A DNA stretch of 64,000 bases from Quercus robur (Eukaryota > Streptophyta > Magnoliopsida > Fagales > Fagaceae), in the NCBI RefSeq assembly GCF_932294415.1, contig NC_065537.1, positions 48,776,302-48,840,301 of the forward strand, read 5' to 3'. Shown here piece by piece: positions 45,631-57,494 of the stretch. The notes beneath the pieces are model-generated. The model saw only the letters and a program-made list of their open reading frames with translations. It was not told where the DNA came from and did no database searches. Position 1 is the first letter of the stretch; each line of letters opens with the position of its first letter. A program made the translations under genes and the position numbers.

Positions 45631-46335
45631 TGTAAGGACACAATTTGGGACAACCCATAATAATGTTGGATTCGCACGTAAAAAAGGCCCAAACAATATC
45701 ATTTATAGAGCGTGGGTTTGAAAGGCTAGGCCCTGGTCACAAGACAGTGGATTTTTCGTGGGGTTCATACATAGTTAAATCGTGTTCGCTCTAGGAGTTT
45801 TTCTCCAGGAGGTAGGCTGGGAGGCTCTGGTTTTTGGCCATTTTTCCCAGCCCCCCTTCTTGGTGCATTAACCTTCACATTATATAGCCCTTTTTGGTTG
45901 ATCTTAGCCCTCCACTTGTTAGTCAGGCAGGTGCCTACTTCTGTACCCGTCCCATCAGCTGTCCCTCCTTGCTTTCTGTTAGTTGCGAGGATCGAAGTCA
46001 CCCTGTCCAGGTGTCTTTTCTCATTAACATGGTTAGGACGCTGGCGGGTGCATTTAATGCGGAGGGGACGTATTTACCCTAAACCAGTTTTGCATCGTAC
46101 CCCTACGTGGGTCCCATTCTACTCGCATCTCCTTCAGGGGGGCTTTTTGGGGGCAGCCTTCATCGAGACGTTGCTTTTCCCCTCGAAGTCCTGGAATGCC
46201 GAGGACAGGGTCATCCTCAGCTGTTCCCCTCGACACTTTGGTCTTTCCCCATTCGTCCTCGGCACACACCCTCCTCGGCATGGGCCCCGAGCCCTAATAG
46301 AGCGTAGGCCGGATCATGAGTTCCTTGGCCCCACA
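45631..46335 (+). mobile_element. Solo LTR (Tat-like, 705 bp)
   Basis: Starts TGTAAGGACACAATTTGGG, ends GGCCCCACA. CTATA occurs on both sides (45626-45630 and 46336-46340). The 3' LTR of the host element preserves the empty site, TTATTCTATACATATAAATG near 53383. It is more GC-rich than its surroundings. Its middle resembles the Tat LTR at 17202-17922. Formed by LTR-LTR recombination. Open frames inside it are not genes. Confidence 0.9.
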
Positions 46336-46837
46336 CTATACATATAAATGGATATTTTATAATTTCTTGATGTGCACATTAATTATTCGTTTTATGAAAA
46401 ACTTGTGGGACAACCTAAACTTATTTAAACTTGTATGTGTGAATATACCTTTATATTGTTGAGAATTATGAATGGATTATTATGTTTGTGAGCACTTTGA
46501 AATGTGTTTTGAAAACCTATGGCAAGTCATAATTAAAAGCTCAGTATTGTATTAGTTCTTAGCAAGGGACAATCATACTGCAGCTAGTCCTTAGCAAGGG
46601 ACGGTTCTAGAAAAGGGGACAGTATACATTTGATAGCTCCTTAATAAGGGAGTATACTATTGAGGATCCAAAAAGGAAGCTCCATAGCAAGGGATTGCAC
46701 CTTATGTTCCAAAGGAGCCATCCTTAAGAAAGGGGATGAAAATGAGGTTCTAGTCCCAAAAAGGGGATAACACAACCTTGTCAACGGAGTGTAAACATTG
46801 ACCACGAGAAAAACATAGGAAATTGTTTATGAGATGG

Positions 46838-46842
<5 letters not shown>

Positions 46843-46870
<28 letters not shown>
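46843..46870. repeat. (TA)n microsatellite in the chromovirus 5' LTR
   Basis: Pure AT run; shorter counterpart in the 3' LTR near 53897-53922. Confidence 0.9.
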
Positions 46871-46873
<3 letters not shown>

Positions 46874-47327
46874 GATGGCTCACAATATAAAGATATTTTT
46901 ATTATATATGAAGTATTTGATGATAAATATTGATGAGTTACAAGCTATGAAATTGTTGTAAGAATTATTTATTTGAAAGGTTTGTTCCCACACCCCAATG
47001 TTAGTGAATTCCACTTATTGAGTTATCTCACAACCCCCCCCCCCCCTTCTTTATTTCCCATTACAGATACATTAGTGAGATTATTGGAGTAGAAATTCTT
47101 GGAAAATAGCAATTATGAACTATTTTGTGGAACTAAGGATTTTATTATTATTTTTATGGCATTAAACGTTGTATTGGAGAGTTATTTTGAGGATGTTTTG
47201 TTTTTGGTGAATTAGAGCTCTTACATTTGTGATGAAATTTAAGGTTGCTGGTTTTTTTTATTTAATATTTTTATGGATTATTCAAATTAAATAGACTTTT
47301 ATTGCTTATGATTTTGGGGCGTTACAA

Positions 47328-47341
47328 TTGTGGTATTAGAG
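47328..47341 (+). other. Chromovirus primer-binding site
   Basis: TGTGGTATTAGAGC just after the LTR, a one-base variant of the TGGTATCAGAGC initiator tRNA-Met complement. Confidence 0.7.
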
Positions 47342-47556
47342 CTTAGGATATGATTCTGTAGACACTTGAAAACTAGGTCATGATCATATAGACACTTGAA
47401 ACTAGGTTATGATCTTGATTTTTTGTCTGAGCATTTGGTATTTAGGTTATGTTTGATGAGATATTTTAAATAATTTTGGCAATGTTACTTCTTATGTTTA
47501 GTAGTAATAATTGTTGCACACTTTATATTTCTTAATTTTCTTGTTAACTAGGTATC

Positions 47557-48616
47557 ATGCCACCCAAAAAGAAGAGAGTGGCTAATTCCAATAGCAAGGA
47601 ACCTATTGTTAATTTACCCAAGCCAACCAAAGCAAGGGTTGATACTGAGGTTGAAGTCACTCAAGACGTGAGAAATAATGAACGTCCTAGGGTGGCACGC
47701 ACTGATCTTTTGGATGAAGCTGCTGCCTGATTGTTGGACAGGTTGGCCCATGTTGCTAGTAGAGGCGCAGGTAGAGTAGAGGTAAGGGCTGGTTGCTCTT
47801 TTGAGACTTTTATGAAGTAGAATCCCCCTTTCTTTGATGGGCAGCCAAATCCTACACAAGTTTGGTTCTTGCAAATGGAGAAATTGTTAGAAGCTTTAGA
47901 TTGCACTGACTCTCAGAAGGTGCGGTTTGCAACTTTCAAGTTGATTAGAGAAGCCAAGCGTTGGTGGAGATCCACTAAAGCCATTTTGGAGGGAATGGAC
48001 ATTGAGAGAAATCCCATCACTTGGGAGAAATTTAAAGGGGTTTTCTAAGATAACAACTTCCCTGAGGTGGTTCGGGAACGAAAAGAGAGGGAATTTGTTG
48101 ATTTGGTGCAAAGAAGTATGACTGTTGAGCAGTATGCAGCTAAATTCATCGAGTTATCTCGCTTTGGACCCCACTTAATCCTTACTGAGGCGAAGAAAGC
48201 AAGCAGATTTCTAACGGGGTTGAATGAAAGATTTTGACACCATCTGATTGCATCAAGGGTTGATAATTATGCAGAGTTAGTTAAGAGAGCTATGAGACTG
48301 GAGGAAGATTTCAAGAACAATGTTAGGAAGGAGAACCCACCTAGAAACACTGGACATACAGGCTTTCGACAAGGCAATGCTCAAGGTCATTGGAACAAGA
48401 AAGGATCTTTTGGGAGGTTTGGGAGTAATTCATCATCAAATAAGCTAGAAAATAAGAATCCACCCTAGAATGCTCAAGGTAGAAGTTCGAATGCTTGCCC
48501 TACATGTGGAAGGTTTCATGGAGATAAGCTGTGTTTCTTTGATGGAAAGGCTTGTTATAATTGTTGGAAGACAGGACACTTAGCTAGAAGTTGTACATCT
48601 CCTCAACAAAACTAAA
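47557..48616 (+). pseudogene. Chromovirus gag (broken)
   Basis: MPPKKKRVANSNSKEP start at 47557. The gag core has NPTQVWFLQMEKLLEAL, FATFKLIREAKRWWRST and MTVEQYAAKFIELSRFGPHL. The CCHC knuckle is ACYNCWKTGHLARSC (near 48552). In-frame stops at former CAG/CGA/TGG-like positions (47728, 47818, 48046, 48235, 48466) disable it. Confidence 0.82.
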
Positions 48617-48629
48617 TGGCACAACTTGG

Positions 48630-49323
48630 AAAGAATGATTAAAGGAGAAAAGCATAAGGGAGAGTGTTTGCACTCATACCACAAGACATTCAAGCTTCGG
48701 ATACTGTGGTTACAGGTATTCTCCCATTATTCTCAAACTTTGATAAAACTCTATTTGATTCTAGATCTACACGCTCTTTCATCTCCTCTCGATATGCTAA
48801 GTTATGTGATAAGAAACTTGGACTTATGGATTATGACTTGTCTGTGGCCACACCTATGGGTGATTCTTTGGTGTGTAATTCTATGCTTAAGTCTTGTGTC
48901 ATCCAAATTGAGGATATGAAAATGTTAGCAAACTTGATTTTGATGGACATGTATGATTATGATGTAATTTTGGGGATGGACTGGTTGGCGGCTTATCATG
49001 CTAGTGTAGATTGTTTTGGAAAAGAGGTGGTGTTTCAGCCTCTAAGAGAACCCGAATTTCAGTTTAAGGGCTCTAGGATGCATGCTTTACCTAGGGTGAT
49101 ATCAACCCTTCAAGCTAAGCATCTATTACGAAAAGGATGCCAAGGGTACCTAGCTCATGTGGTGGACACTAGGAAGAAGCTATTGAAGTTGGATGGTATC
49201 CCTGTTGTGAGGGAGTTTCCTAATGTCTTCCCTAAAGACCTACTAGGGATACCTATAGATAGAGAGATTGAATTCTCCTTTGATTTGCTTCCTGGAACTT
49301 CTATATCGGATGGCACCCACTGA
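48630..49323 (+). pseudogene. Chromovirus protease region
   Basis: LFDSRSTRSFISSRYAKL matches the retropepsin DSGATHSFIS motif, with D-S-G changed to D-S-R. MYDYDVILGMDWLAAYHASV follows. The frame runs into [21 protein letters not shown] and shifts into the RT frame near 49300. Confidence 0.82.
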
Positions 49324-50515
49324 ACTTAAGGAACCGCTACAAGAACTCCTTGACAAGGGGTTCATCAGACCAAGTGCATCTCCTTGGGGTGCACTAGTTT
49401 TATTTGTGAAGAAGAAGGATGGGACTATGAGGTTGTGTATTGACAACCGTGAGTTAAACAGGGTTATTGTGAGAAATAAATACTTTCTCCCTCGTATTGA
49501 TGACCTATTTGATCAATTGCAAGGGGCACAAGTTTTCTCTAAGATTGACCTTCGTTCTGGGTATCACCAGTTGAAAATCAAGGGTGAAGACATACCCAAG
49601 ATAGCTTTCAGGACTAGGTATGGGCACTATGAATTCTTGGTAATGCCTTTTGGATTAACCAATGCTCCTGCTGCATTTATGGACTTGATGAATAGGGTAT
49701 TTCATGAGTACTTAGACCGCTTTGTTATTGTCTTTATTGGTGACATTCTAATCTTCTCCAAAAGCATGGAAGAACATGAAAAGCACTTGAGAACTGTTTT
49801 TCAAATTTTGAGGGAGAAGAAGCTATATGTAGAGTTTAAAAAGTTTGAATTTTGGCTTGATCAAGTGGTGTTCCTAGGGCATGTGATATCTGAGGCAGGG
49901 ATTTCTGTAGACTCTAGTAAGGTTGAAGCTGTGGTTGATTGGGCAAGACCGACAAATGTAAGTGAGATTAGAAGCTTTTTGGGCCTTGCTGGCTATTATA
50001 GGAGGTTTGTGGAGGGATTTTCCAGTATTGCAGTCCCATTGACTCAACTAACTCGTAAGAATGCCAAGTTTTTGTGGACAGAAGAATGTGAGAAGAGTTT
50101 TCAAGAACTTAAGCAAAGGTTGGTCACTGCACCAGTACTAACCATCCCTAGCAACTTGGGAGGCTTTGTCATTTATAGTGATGCTTCAAGAAAAGGGCTG
50201 GGTTGTGTGTTAATGCAGCATGGTAAAGTCATAGCTTATGCTTCCCGCCAATTAAAGAATTATGAACAAAATTATCCCACTCATGACTTGGAGTTAGCTA
50301 CAGTGGTGTTTTCATTGAAGATTTGGAGACATTATCTGTATGATGAAAGGTGTGAGATTTATACAGATCATAAGAGTTTGAAGTACTTCTTTTCTTAGAA
50401 TGAATTGAATATGAGACAACGAAGATGGCTTGAGTTGATTAAAGATTATGATTGCTCAATCAATTACCATCCAGGTAAGGCTAATGTGGTAGCTGATGCA
50501 CTTAGTCGGAAGTCT
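49268..50515 (+). pseudogene. Chromovirus reverse transcriptase and RNase H
   Basis: A long open RT frame: [52 protein letters not shown], then [12 protein letters not shown]. The catalytic FIDD has become FIGD (Gly codon 49739-49741). [15 protein letters not shown] and RNase H motifs ([27 protein letters not shown]) follow. A TAG at 50396-50398 precedes NMRQRRWLELIKDYDC. Well preserved but catalytically dead. Confidence 0.9.
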
Positions 50516-51655
50516 TCTGGTTTCTCAACTGCCTTGTTAACTACTCAAAAGGCGATTATTAAGGACTTGGAAAGTATGGGAATTGAAATTGTCATGGGTG
50601 ATTCCCAAGCCTTTATGGCCAGTTTAACAATACAACCCACTTTGATTGAGAAGATTAAGAATTCACAGGTTGATGATGCACAAATTGTAAAGATCATAGA
50701 AGAAGTACAAGAAGGGAAGAGACTAGGATTTAATGTGTCTAATGATGGTGTTTTGAGGTTTGGAAAAAGAATTTGTGTGCCAAATGATCTTGCATTAAAG
50801 AAGGAGATTATGGAAGAAGCCTATCGTACCCTATACTCAGTGCACCCTGGTAGCACCAAAATGTATCGTGACATTCAAGAAACTTATTGGTGGAATAACA
50901 TGAAGAGAGAGATAGCTCAGTTTATGGAGCAATGCTTGACTTGTTAACAAATTAAGGCATTACACCAGAAACCTTCAGGATTGCTGCAACCACTTCCCAT
51001 TCCTGAGTGGAAGTGAGAGCGTATATGTATGGATTTTGTGACTGGTTTGCCAAGGTCTCCTTAAAGGCATGAGGCCATTTGGGTAATTGTGGATAGGATG
51101 ACAAAAATAGCACATTTTATTCCGGTTAAGATGACTTACTCACTTGATCAGCTAGCATAGATATATATTGATGAGACTGTGAGTCTTTATGGAGTTCCAG
51201 CATCAATTGTGTTTGATCGAGACCCAAGATTCACCTCAAAGTTTTGGGAAAGCCTGCATAAAGCCTTGGGTACAAATCTTAGCTTTAGTACAGCTTTCCA
51301 CCTGCAAACAGATGGACTATCAGAAAGGACTATTCATACTTTGTAGGATATGTTAAGGGCTTGTATATTGGATTTCAAAGGAAATTGGGAAAAATACTTG
51401 TACTTGGTGGAATTTGCCTATAATAATAGCTACCACTCTAGTATTGAGATGGCTCCCTATGAGGCTTGGTATGGTGGAAAATGCAAGTCCCCATTGTGTT
51501 GGGAAGAGGTTGGTGAGAAGAAATTGTTAGGACCAGAAATCATTCAGATGACATCTGAGAAGATTAATCTGATTCGTAAAAGATTGCAAACAGCATAAAG
51601 TCGATAGAAGAGTTATTATGACAACTCAAGAAGGAAAGTAGAATTTGAAGTTGGG
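50516..51655 (+). pseudogene. Chromovirus integrase (broken)
   Basis: HPGSTKMYRDIQETYWWNNMKREIAQF and CLTC form the HHCC domain. The core has WVIVDRMTKIAHFIPVKMTY, SIVFDRDPRFTSKFWESL and, after a stop, the SSIEMAPYEAWYGGKCKSPL tract. At least six stops lie between 50945 and 51600. Confidence 0.85.
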
Positions 51656-51658
51656 GAT

Positions 51659-52111
51659 ATGGTATTTTTGAAAGTCGCCCCAATGAAGGGTGTGATGAGA
51701 TTCAGGAAGAAAGGGAAGTTGAGTCCCAGATTTTTTGGTCCATTTGAGATCTTAAAACGCATTGGTAAAGTGGCCTACGAGTTGGCCTTACCACCTACAC
51801 TTGCAGGAGTGCATAATGTGTTTCATGTTTCCATGTTGAGGAAGAACATCCTGGATCCTTCACATGTTTTAAACTATGAGCCACTCAAGATCAAAGACAA
51901 CTTGACTTATGAGGAAGTTCCAATCCAAATTCTTGACCGCAAGGATCAAGTGCTACGCACCAAGACCATATCATTGGTTAAGGTCCTTTGGAAGAATCAC
52001 ACAATGCAAGAGGCATCTTGGGAGCGAGAAGATGAGATGAAATCAAATTATCCAGAGTTGTTTGTTAATGAAGGTATGTACAATTTTGAGGACGAATTTT
52101 TTTTTTTTTAA
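51659..52111 (+). pseudogene. Chromovirus integrase C terminus with chromodomain
   Basis: [19 protein letters not shown] and [20 protein letters not shown] are the usual integrase tail. A chromodomain follows: [20 protein letters not shown], then [19 protein letters not shown]. Chromodomains steer integration to heterochromatin. The chromodomain and LTRs above 2 kb suggest the Tekay/Del group. Confidence 0.85.
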
Positions 52112-52122
52112 GGGGGGAAGGA

Positions 52123-53891
52123 TGTAACACTCCATAATTTTGATACCAATTTAATTACTATGCATAAATTATAAAGGGAGGCCTACAATTAAATGGATTA
52201 AAATGATTTCGGCCTAAGATATTGAAAATAAGATAAATACTATGGGATATGAAACCCAAGTGAGGTGGCATAAATAAATATATGGGCCTTGATAATCCTA
52301 ACCTTCTTCCTCTTTAGTTACACATGTATTTGCTAATGAGGCTTCTTTTTGCTTCAACCACATCACATTACTGAACCCTACTTTACTTCATTGTGGCTGT
52401 GAGTAGAGACTACAGGTACGGTTCTCTTTTGCTCTAAACTTAGGAAAGTTGAAATACTCATAAATCTCCACCTATCCTTACATTAAGAGAAAAGATGTCC
52501 TATATTGTATTATATTAGACAAGGATTGTCAATATGTCAGGAAAGGGCCACAGGCTTTGAATTTGTGCCTAATAGAGTAATAGGCTTGGACTTATCAATT
52601 CAAGTTTGTCACCATATGAAAGGAAAAAAAAAAAAAGTTGCTTGTGGTTTATATAAAATTGTTTATAGTCTCACTCTATTCACCGCCGTTGTCATTGTCC
52701 AAATAAGTGTCCAGCAGTGTCCTTATGCTTTAGGCATCAAGAGGATTATGGGTCTTTGGGTTGATGATTACAATATTATAATAGGAATTGTTATATATAG
52801 CCATATGGTCCAGGCTTTGAAATTGATTACGTATGAATAGCATGTATAGCCATATGGTCCTCCATTGGCTCTAAGATTGATTTGGTAAAACTATATTATG
52901 TGGCTTCTAATTTTGACTATAGATATAAATATTAGGTTGATCAGATAGGTTTATATATCATGTGGCTTCTAAGGAATAGTAGAATATATGATGGCTAGAC
53001 CGATAGTGAATTGCTAGAGTTTTGTAGAGTTGCAGTACAATCATGCTTATTAATGGATAGTAAAAATACGTGAAATAGAACAATTAGATTAAAGATGAAA
53101 GTGAACTGAAGAGTTACGTAAATAAATGTAAAATTTTGGAAATATCAGTGTTGTCTAAGATTATGTTGTCTAAGTATGAAAACAGATTTTAGTAGGAAAT
53201 TCGTGTATTGATGGACCTATTTTTGGTGTTGCTAGGCTTTAATCCTACTGATTCATTGAGACTCAAGGGTGATTGATTCCTTTTATTTTGCAACTAAGAA
53301 GTAAGTGGTGTTTACTAATTTTGGGGGTTTTCCCAAAACAGTGTTGGTTAATAAACTATTTTATATTGAAGAAATATGTTGTTATTCTATACATATAAAT
53401 GGATATTTTATAATTTCTTGATGTGCACATTGATTATTCGTTTTATGAAAAACTCGTGGGACAACCTGAGCTTATTTAAAATTGTATGTGTGAATATACC
53501 TTTTTATTGTTGAGAATTATGAATGGATTATTATGTTTGTGAGCACTTTGAAATGTGTTTTGAAAACCTATGGCAAGTTGTGATTAAAAGCTCAGTATTG
53601 TATTAGTCCTTAGTAAGGGACAATCATACTGCAGCTAGTCTTTAGCAAGGGACGGTCTCAAAAAAGGGGATAGTGCGTATATTTGATAGCTCCTTAGCAA
53701 GGGAGTATACTATTGAGGATCCAAAAAGGAAGCTCCTTAATAAGGGAGTACACCTTTAGGTTCCAAAGGAGCCATCTTTAAGAAAGGGGATGACAAGGAG
53801 GTTCCAGTCTCAAAAAGGGGATAGCACAACCCTATCAACAGGGCATAAACATTAACCACGAGAAAAGCCTAGGAAATTGTTTATGTGATGG

Positions 53892-53922
<31 letters not shown>

Positions 53923-54343
53923 TATGATGGCTCACAATATAAAGATATTTTTATTATATATGAAGTATTTGATGATAAATATTAACGAGTTACAAGTTAT
54001 GAAATTGTTGTAAGAATTATTTTTAGTGAATTCCACTTATTGAGTTATCTCACCCTCCCCCCCCCCTTTATTTCCCATCACAGATACATTAGAGGGATTA
54101 TTGGAGTAGAGATTCTTGGGAGACAACAGTTACGAACTATTTTGTGGAACTGAGGATTTCATTATTATTTTTATGGCATTAAACATTGTATTGGAGAGTT
54201 ATTTTGAGGATGTTTTGTTTTTGGTGAATTAGAGCTCTTACATTTGTGATGAGATTTAAGGTTACTAATTTCTTTTATTTAATATTTTTATGGATTATTC
54301 AGATTAAATAGACTTTTATTGCTTATGATTTTGGGACGTTACA
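52123..54343 (+). repeat. Chromovirus 3' LTR (2221 bp)
   Basis: TGTAAC...GTTACA, preceded by the polypurine tract at about 52110-52122. Keeps the uninterrupted structure of the LTR. Confidence 0.9.
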
Positions 54344-55850
54344 ATCTCGACCTCCAACATCTCGGTTCCTGGGGCTTTTAATGTTCCTAACCTTTCTTAC
54401 AATTTATTTTCTATAAGAAAATTAGCTGAGTTCGGTTATTGCATTACCTTTGTTTATTCTGGGTGTACTATACAGGATCCAAGGACGAGACAGGAGCTTG
54501 GGATCAGTCCTAGAGTTGGGTGTATACTTCCTGTGGACAACCTTCGTCTTCCACTTGCTGCTCATGTTTTCGTTGCTAGCGCAGCTACTACAGTTTCTTT
54601 TATTCCTCCTCTTACACTTTGGCGTGCACGACTTAGTCATGCATCTTCTTTTTGGGTACAACACTTGGCTTCTAGAGGTTTGTTAGGTTCAATGTCCATA
54701 GAAATTTTGATCGTGTTTCATGTCTGTTAGGAAAACAACCAGCTTTACCTTTTCAATACTAGTGAATCTATGTCCATTGATATCTTTGACCTAATTCATT
54801 ATGATGTTTGGGAGCTTTTCTCTGTCTATAGTATTAATAGATCTCGATATTTTGTTGATCATTATTCTCACTATAGCTGGATTTTTCATATGAAACATCG
54901 TTCTAAATTATTGCAAGCATATTGTAATTTTGCAAAAATTGTTGAAACTTAATTTTCCAAACAAATCAAAATTTTTCAATCTGATAATGTTCTTGAATAC
55001 ACTCAATATGCTTTCCAGGTTATTTTGCATTCCTATAACACTATTCATCAACTTACTTGTCCAGGTACCTCTTAGCAAAATGGTAAAGCCGAATGAAAAC
55101 TTCATCATATTCCTGACATTGTTTGTGCTCTCATTCTCTCTACCAAAGTTCCTACTTCTTTTTGGGGCGAAACTGCTCTCATGCTATTCATGCTATTAAT
55201 CACATTCACAATTCTATCATCCAAAATCAAACTACATATGAGAGTTTTTTTGGGTCCCCTCCAAACTATCACCACCTTCGCTCCTTCAATTTTGCCTATT
55301 TCATTCTTCTTTAGTCACATGAGCATAACAAACTTGAGTCTCGGTCCAAACTCTGTTGTTTTCTACTATGACGAAACTCAAGAGGGGTATCATTGTTATG
55401 ATATTGTCTCTCATCATCTTCATATCTCTTGCAATGTTATCTTTTGGGAACATCATTCCTTTGTCGAGCTCTCTCATTTCTGTACCTTCCTATCTACCTC
55501 CTCTGTCTTAGATCTTTTTCCAGATGAGCCACATATTCCTTCTATAGTTGCTCTTGATCCTCATATAGACTTCTCTGTCAAACTACCAGATATTTTTGAT
55601 ACCTCTACTGGATCACCCTCTAATGAACAAGAGGAAGATGAACAGGTCAAAGATGAGCAACCCAACCTTGAGCTTGGGTCCCTTTGCTCTTACTCCGCCT
55701 GAAGATCTTGCACAAGACATTCCATCTCATCACTCAACTCGGGTAAGATTTATTTCTACACTTTTACTTGACTATCATTGTTACACTGCCCTTGCTACAC
55801 TACATGAGCCTCACACCTATCGTGAGATCTCCATTAATCCTTTATGGTAG
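54344..55850 (+). pseudogene. Copia integrase region (broken)
   Basis: Resumes the copia frame: VPGAFNVPNLSYNLFSIRKL (protease-integrase linker) and SGCTIQDPRTRQELG. The GAG-pre-integrase motif RLSHAS is near 54630. The core has SRYFVDHYSHYSWIFHMKHRS, QSDNVLEYTQ and, in another frame, GVFLGPL-type residues near 55245. Frameshifts and stops throughout. Confidence 0.78.
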
Positions 55851-57342
55851 ATTGCAATGAAAGAGAAACTTGATGCATTATCTAAAAACCATACTTGGGA
55901 TTTGGTGTCTCTCCCCCCTGGGAAATTTGTAGTATGTTGTAAGTGGATCTACAAGATCAAGACTCCCTTTGATGGGTCCATTGAGCGCTATAAAGTTAGT
56001 CTTGTTGGAAAAGGTTTTACACAGAAGTATGAGATTGATTATGAAAAGACCTTTCTTTCGGTTGCTCAAATCTCATCTGTTCATGCCCATTTAGCCATTA
56101 TTGCTGCTAGTAAATGGGACATTTTTCAGATGGATGTCAAAAATGTCTTCCTTTATGGGAATTTAAGTGAAAAAGTTTATATGCAACCTCCTACTAGTCT
56201 CTTTATTGAACCGTACAAGGTTTGTCACATTCAATGTGCATTTTATGGCCTTAAATAAGCTCCACGAGCTTGGTTTGCCAAGTTCAACTCTACCATCTCT
56301 CGCTTGGGTTACATTGCCAGTCATTATGATTCTATCTTATTTCTTCGTCACACCAAAAAAGGCACTATTTTGCTTTTCCTATATGTGGATGATACGATCA
56401 TAACTGCTGATGACCTTAGTGGCATTCAAAAACTCAAGGATTTTCTTAGTTAGCAATTTGTGATGAAATATCTTGGACATCTCGACTACTTCTTGAGTCT
56501 TGAAATCACTCATTCTACAGATTGACTTTATATTACCCAATCCAAGTATGCTTCTGAACTTTTGTCTCGAACTGGACTCACTGATAGAAAAACTGTTGAC
56601 ACTTTAGTTGAACTTAAAGCACATCTGGCTCCTTCAGGGGGAAACTATTGTCTAATCCCTCCCTTTACAGACGCTTGGTTGGTAACCTAGTTTTTCTCAT
56701 TAGCACTCGTCTAGACATTTCCTATGCTATTCACCAAGTGAACTAGTATCTGTCTGCTCCACGATTGACTCATTATGTTGTTGTTCCACGCATTCTTTGA
56801 TACCTGAAGGGCATTCTCTTCCATGGCCTATTCTAATTTGCTCAATCTCTTCTTGTTCTTTGCACATTCTTTGATGCTGATTGGGCAGGAGATTCCATTG
56901 ATCGTAGGTCCACCACTGGTTATTACTTTCTTCTTGGTTCTTCTTTGATTTCTTGGCGAAGAAAGAAACAAACCCTTGTGGCCTGCTCCGATATTGAAGC
57001 AGAATATCGTGCCTTTGTTGATACCACATCAGAACTCCTTTGGCTACGATGGCTTCTTAAGGACTTAGGTGTGTCCACATCCTTTGCTACTCCTCTATAT
57101 TGTGACAATCAAAGTGTCATTCATAATACTCACAACGATGTCCTCCATTCACGGACTAAACACATTGAGATCGATTGTCATTTTATCTATTATCATCTTG
57201 TTCATGGTGCTCTCAAGTTGTTTTTCGTCTCCTCTAAAGATCAACTTGCAGATATCTTCATCGAGTCATATCCTAAGGGACGTCTTCGAGCTTTGGTTGA
57301 CAACCTCAAGTTGGTCTCACCCACCTTGAGTTTGAGAGAGAC
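55851..57342 (+). pseudogene. Copia reverse transcriptase and RNase H (broken)
   Basis: KNHTWDLVSLPPGKFVV, KWIYKIKTPFDGSIERYK, FLSVAQISSVHAHLAIIAA and DIFQMDVKNVFLYGNL are copia RT motifs. A TAA at 56256 precedes APRAWFAKF, and motif C LFLYVDDTI (near 56380) keeps both Asp residues. RNase H: LVACSDIEAEYRAFVDTTSE, LYCDNQSVIHN and HIEIDCHFI. Stops at 56256, 56451 and 56523 among others. Confidence 0.88.
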
Positions 57343-57494
57343 TGTTAACGTGTAATAGATTGTGGGCTTTAAGCCCACCTTGTTTACTTGTATAGCACAC
57401 GTACTTGTACTACACACTTTGCCTCCTATATAAAGACACTAATGTATATTTTATTAAGTATGAAATACAATACATTCATTTAGTATTTCTAACA
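57343..57494 (+). repeat. Copia 3' LTR (152 bp)
   Basis: TGTTAACG...TTCTAACA, preceded by the purine-rich TTGAGTTTGAGAGAGAC. Confidence 0.9.

Larger units (their letters stand above)
44361..47326 (+). repeat. Chromovirus 5' LTR containing a solo LTR
   Basis: Aligns throughout with 52123-54343 except for the 710-base block 45631-46340, the solo LTR plus one duplication copy. It includes the AAGGGA/AAGGGGAT repeats (46560-46770) and a TA run (46843-46870). Confidence 0.9.
44361..54343 (+). mobile_element. Ty3/gypsy chromovirus (chromodomain, Tekay/Del-like) inside the copia element
   Basis: LTRs begin TGTAAC and end GTTACA: 44361-47326 (2966 bp, enlarged by a solo LTR) and 52123-54343 (2221 bp). 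Primer site near 47328, gag, protease, RT-RNase H, integrase and a C-terminal chromodomain follow on the plus strand. The polypurine tract AAGGGGGGAAGGA precedes the 3' LTR. Flanks are ATCGA (44356-44360) and ATCTC (54344-54348), a partly decayed duplication. Removing the element plus one pentamer restores the copia frame. Many stops; inactive. Confidence 0.9.
43181..57494 (+). mobile_element. Ty1/copia LTR retrotransposon, split by a Ty3/gypsy element
   Basis: LTRs of 152 bp (43181-43332 and 57343-57494), primer site at 43333, a gag remnant, protease, integrase, RT and RNase H in copia order on the plus strand. The gypsy element at 44361-54343 interrupts it. Flanking pentamers are GTAAC (43176-43180) and GAGAC (57495-57499), a decayed duplication. 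The LTRs differ at roughly 20 positions by eye, so it is old. Confidence 0.88.

Noticed and set aside
45765-46347. Open frames of up to 149 codons within the chromovirus LTR
   Set aside because: They lie wholly inside the GC-richer solo LTR and are non-coding.
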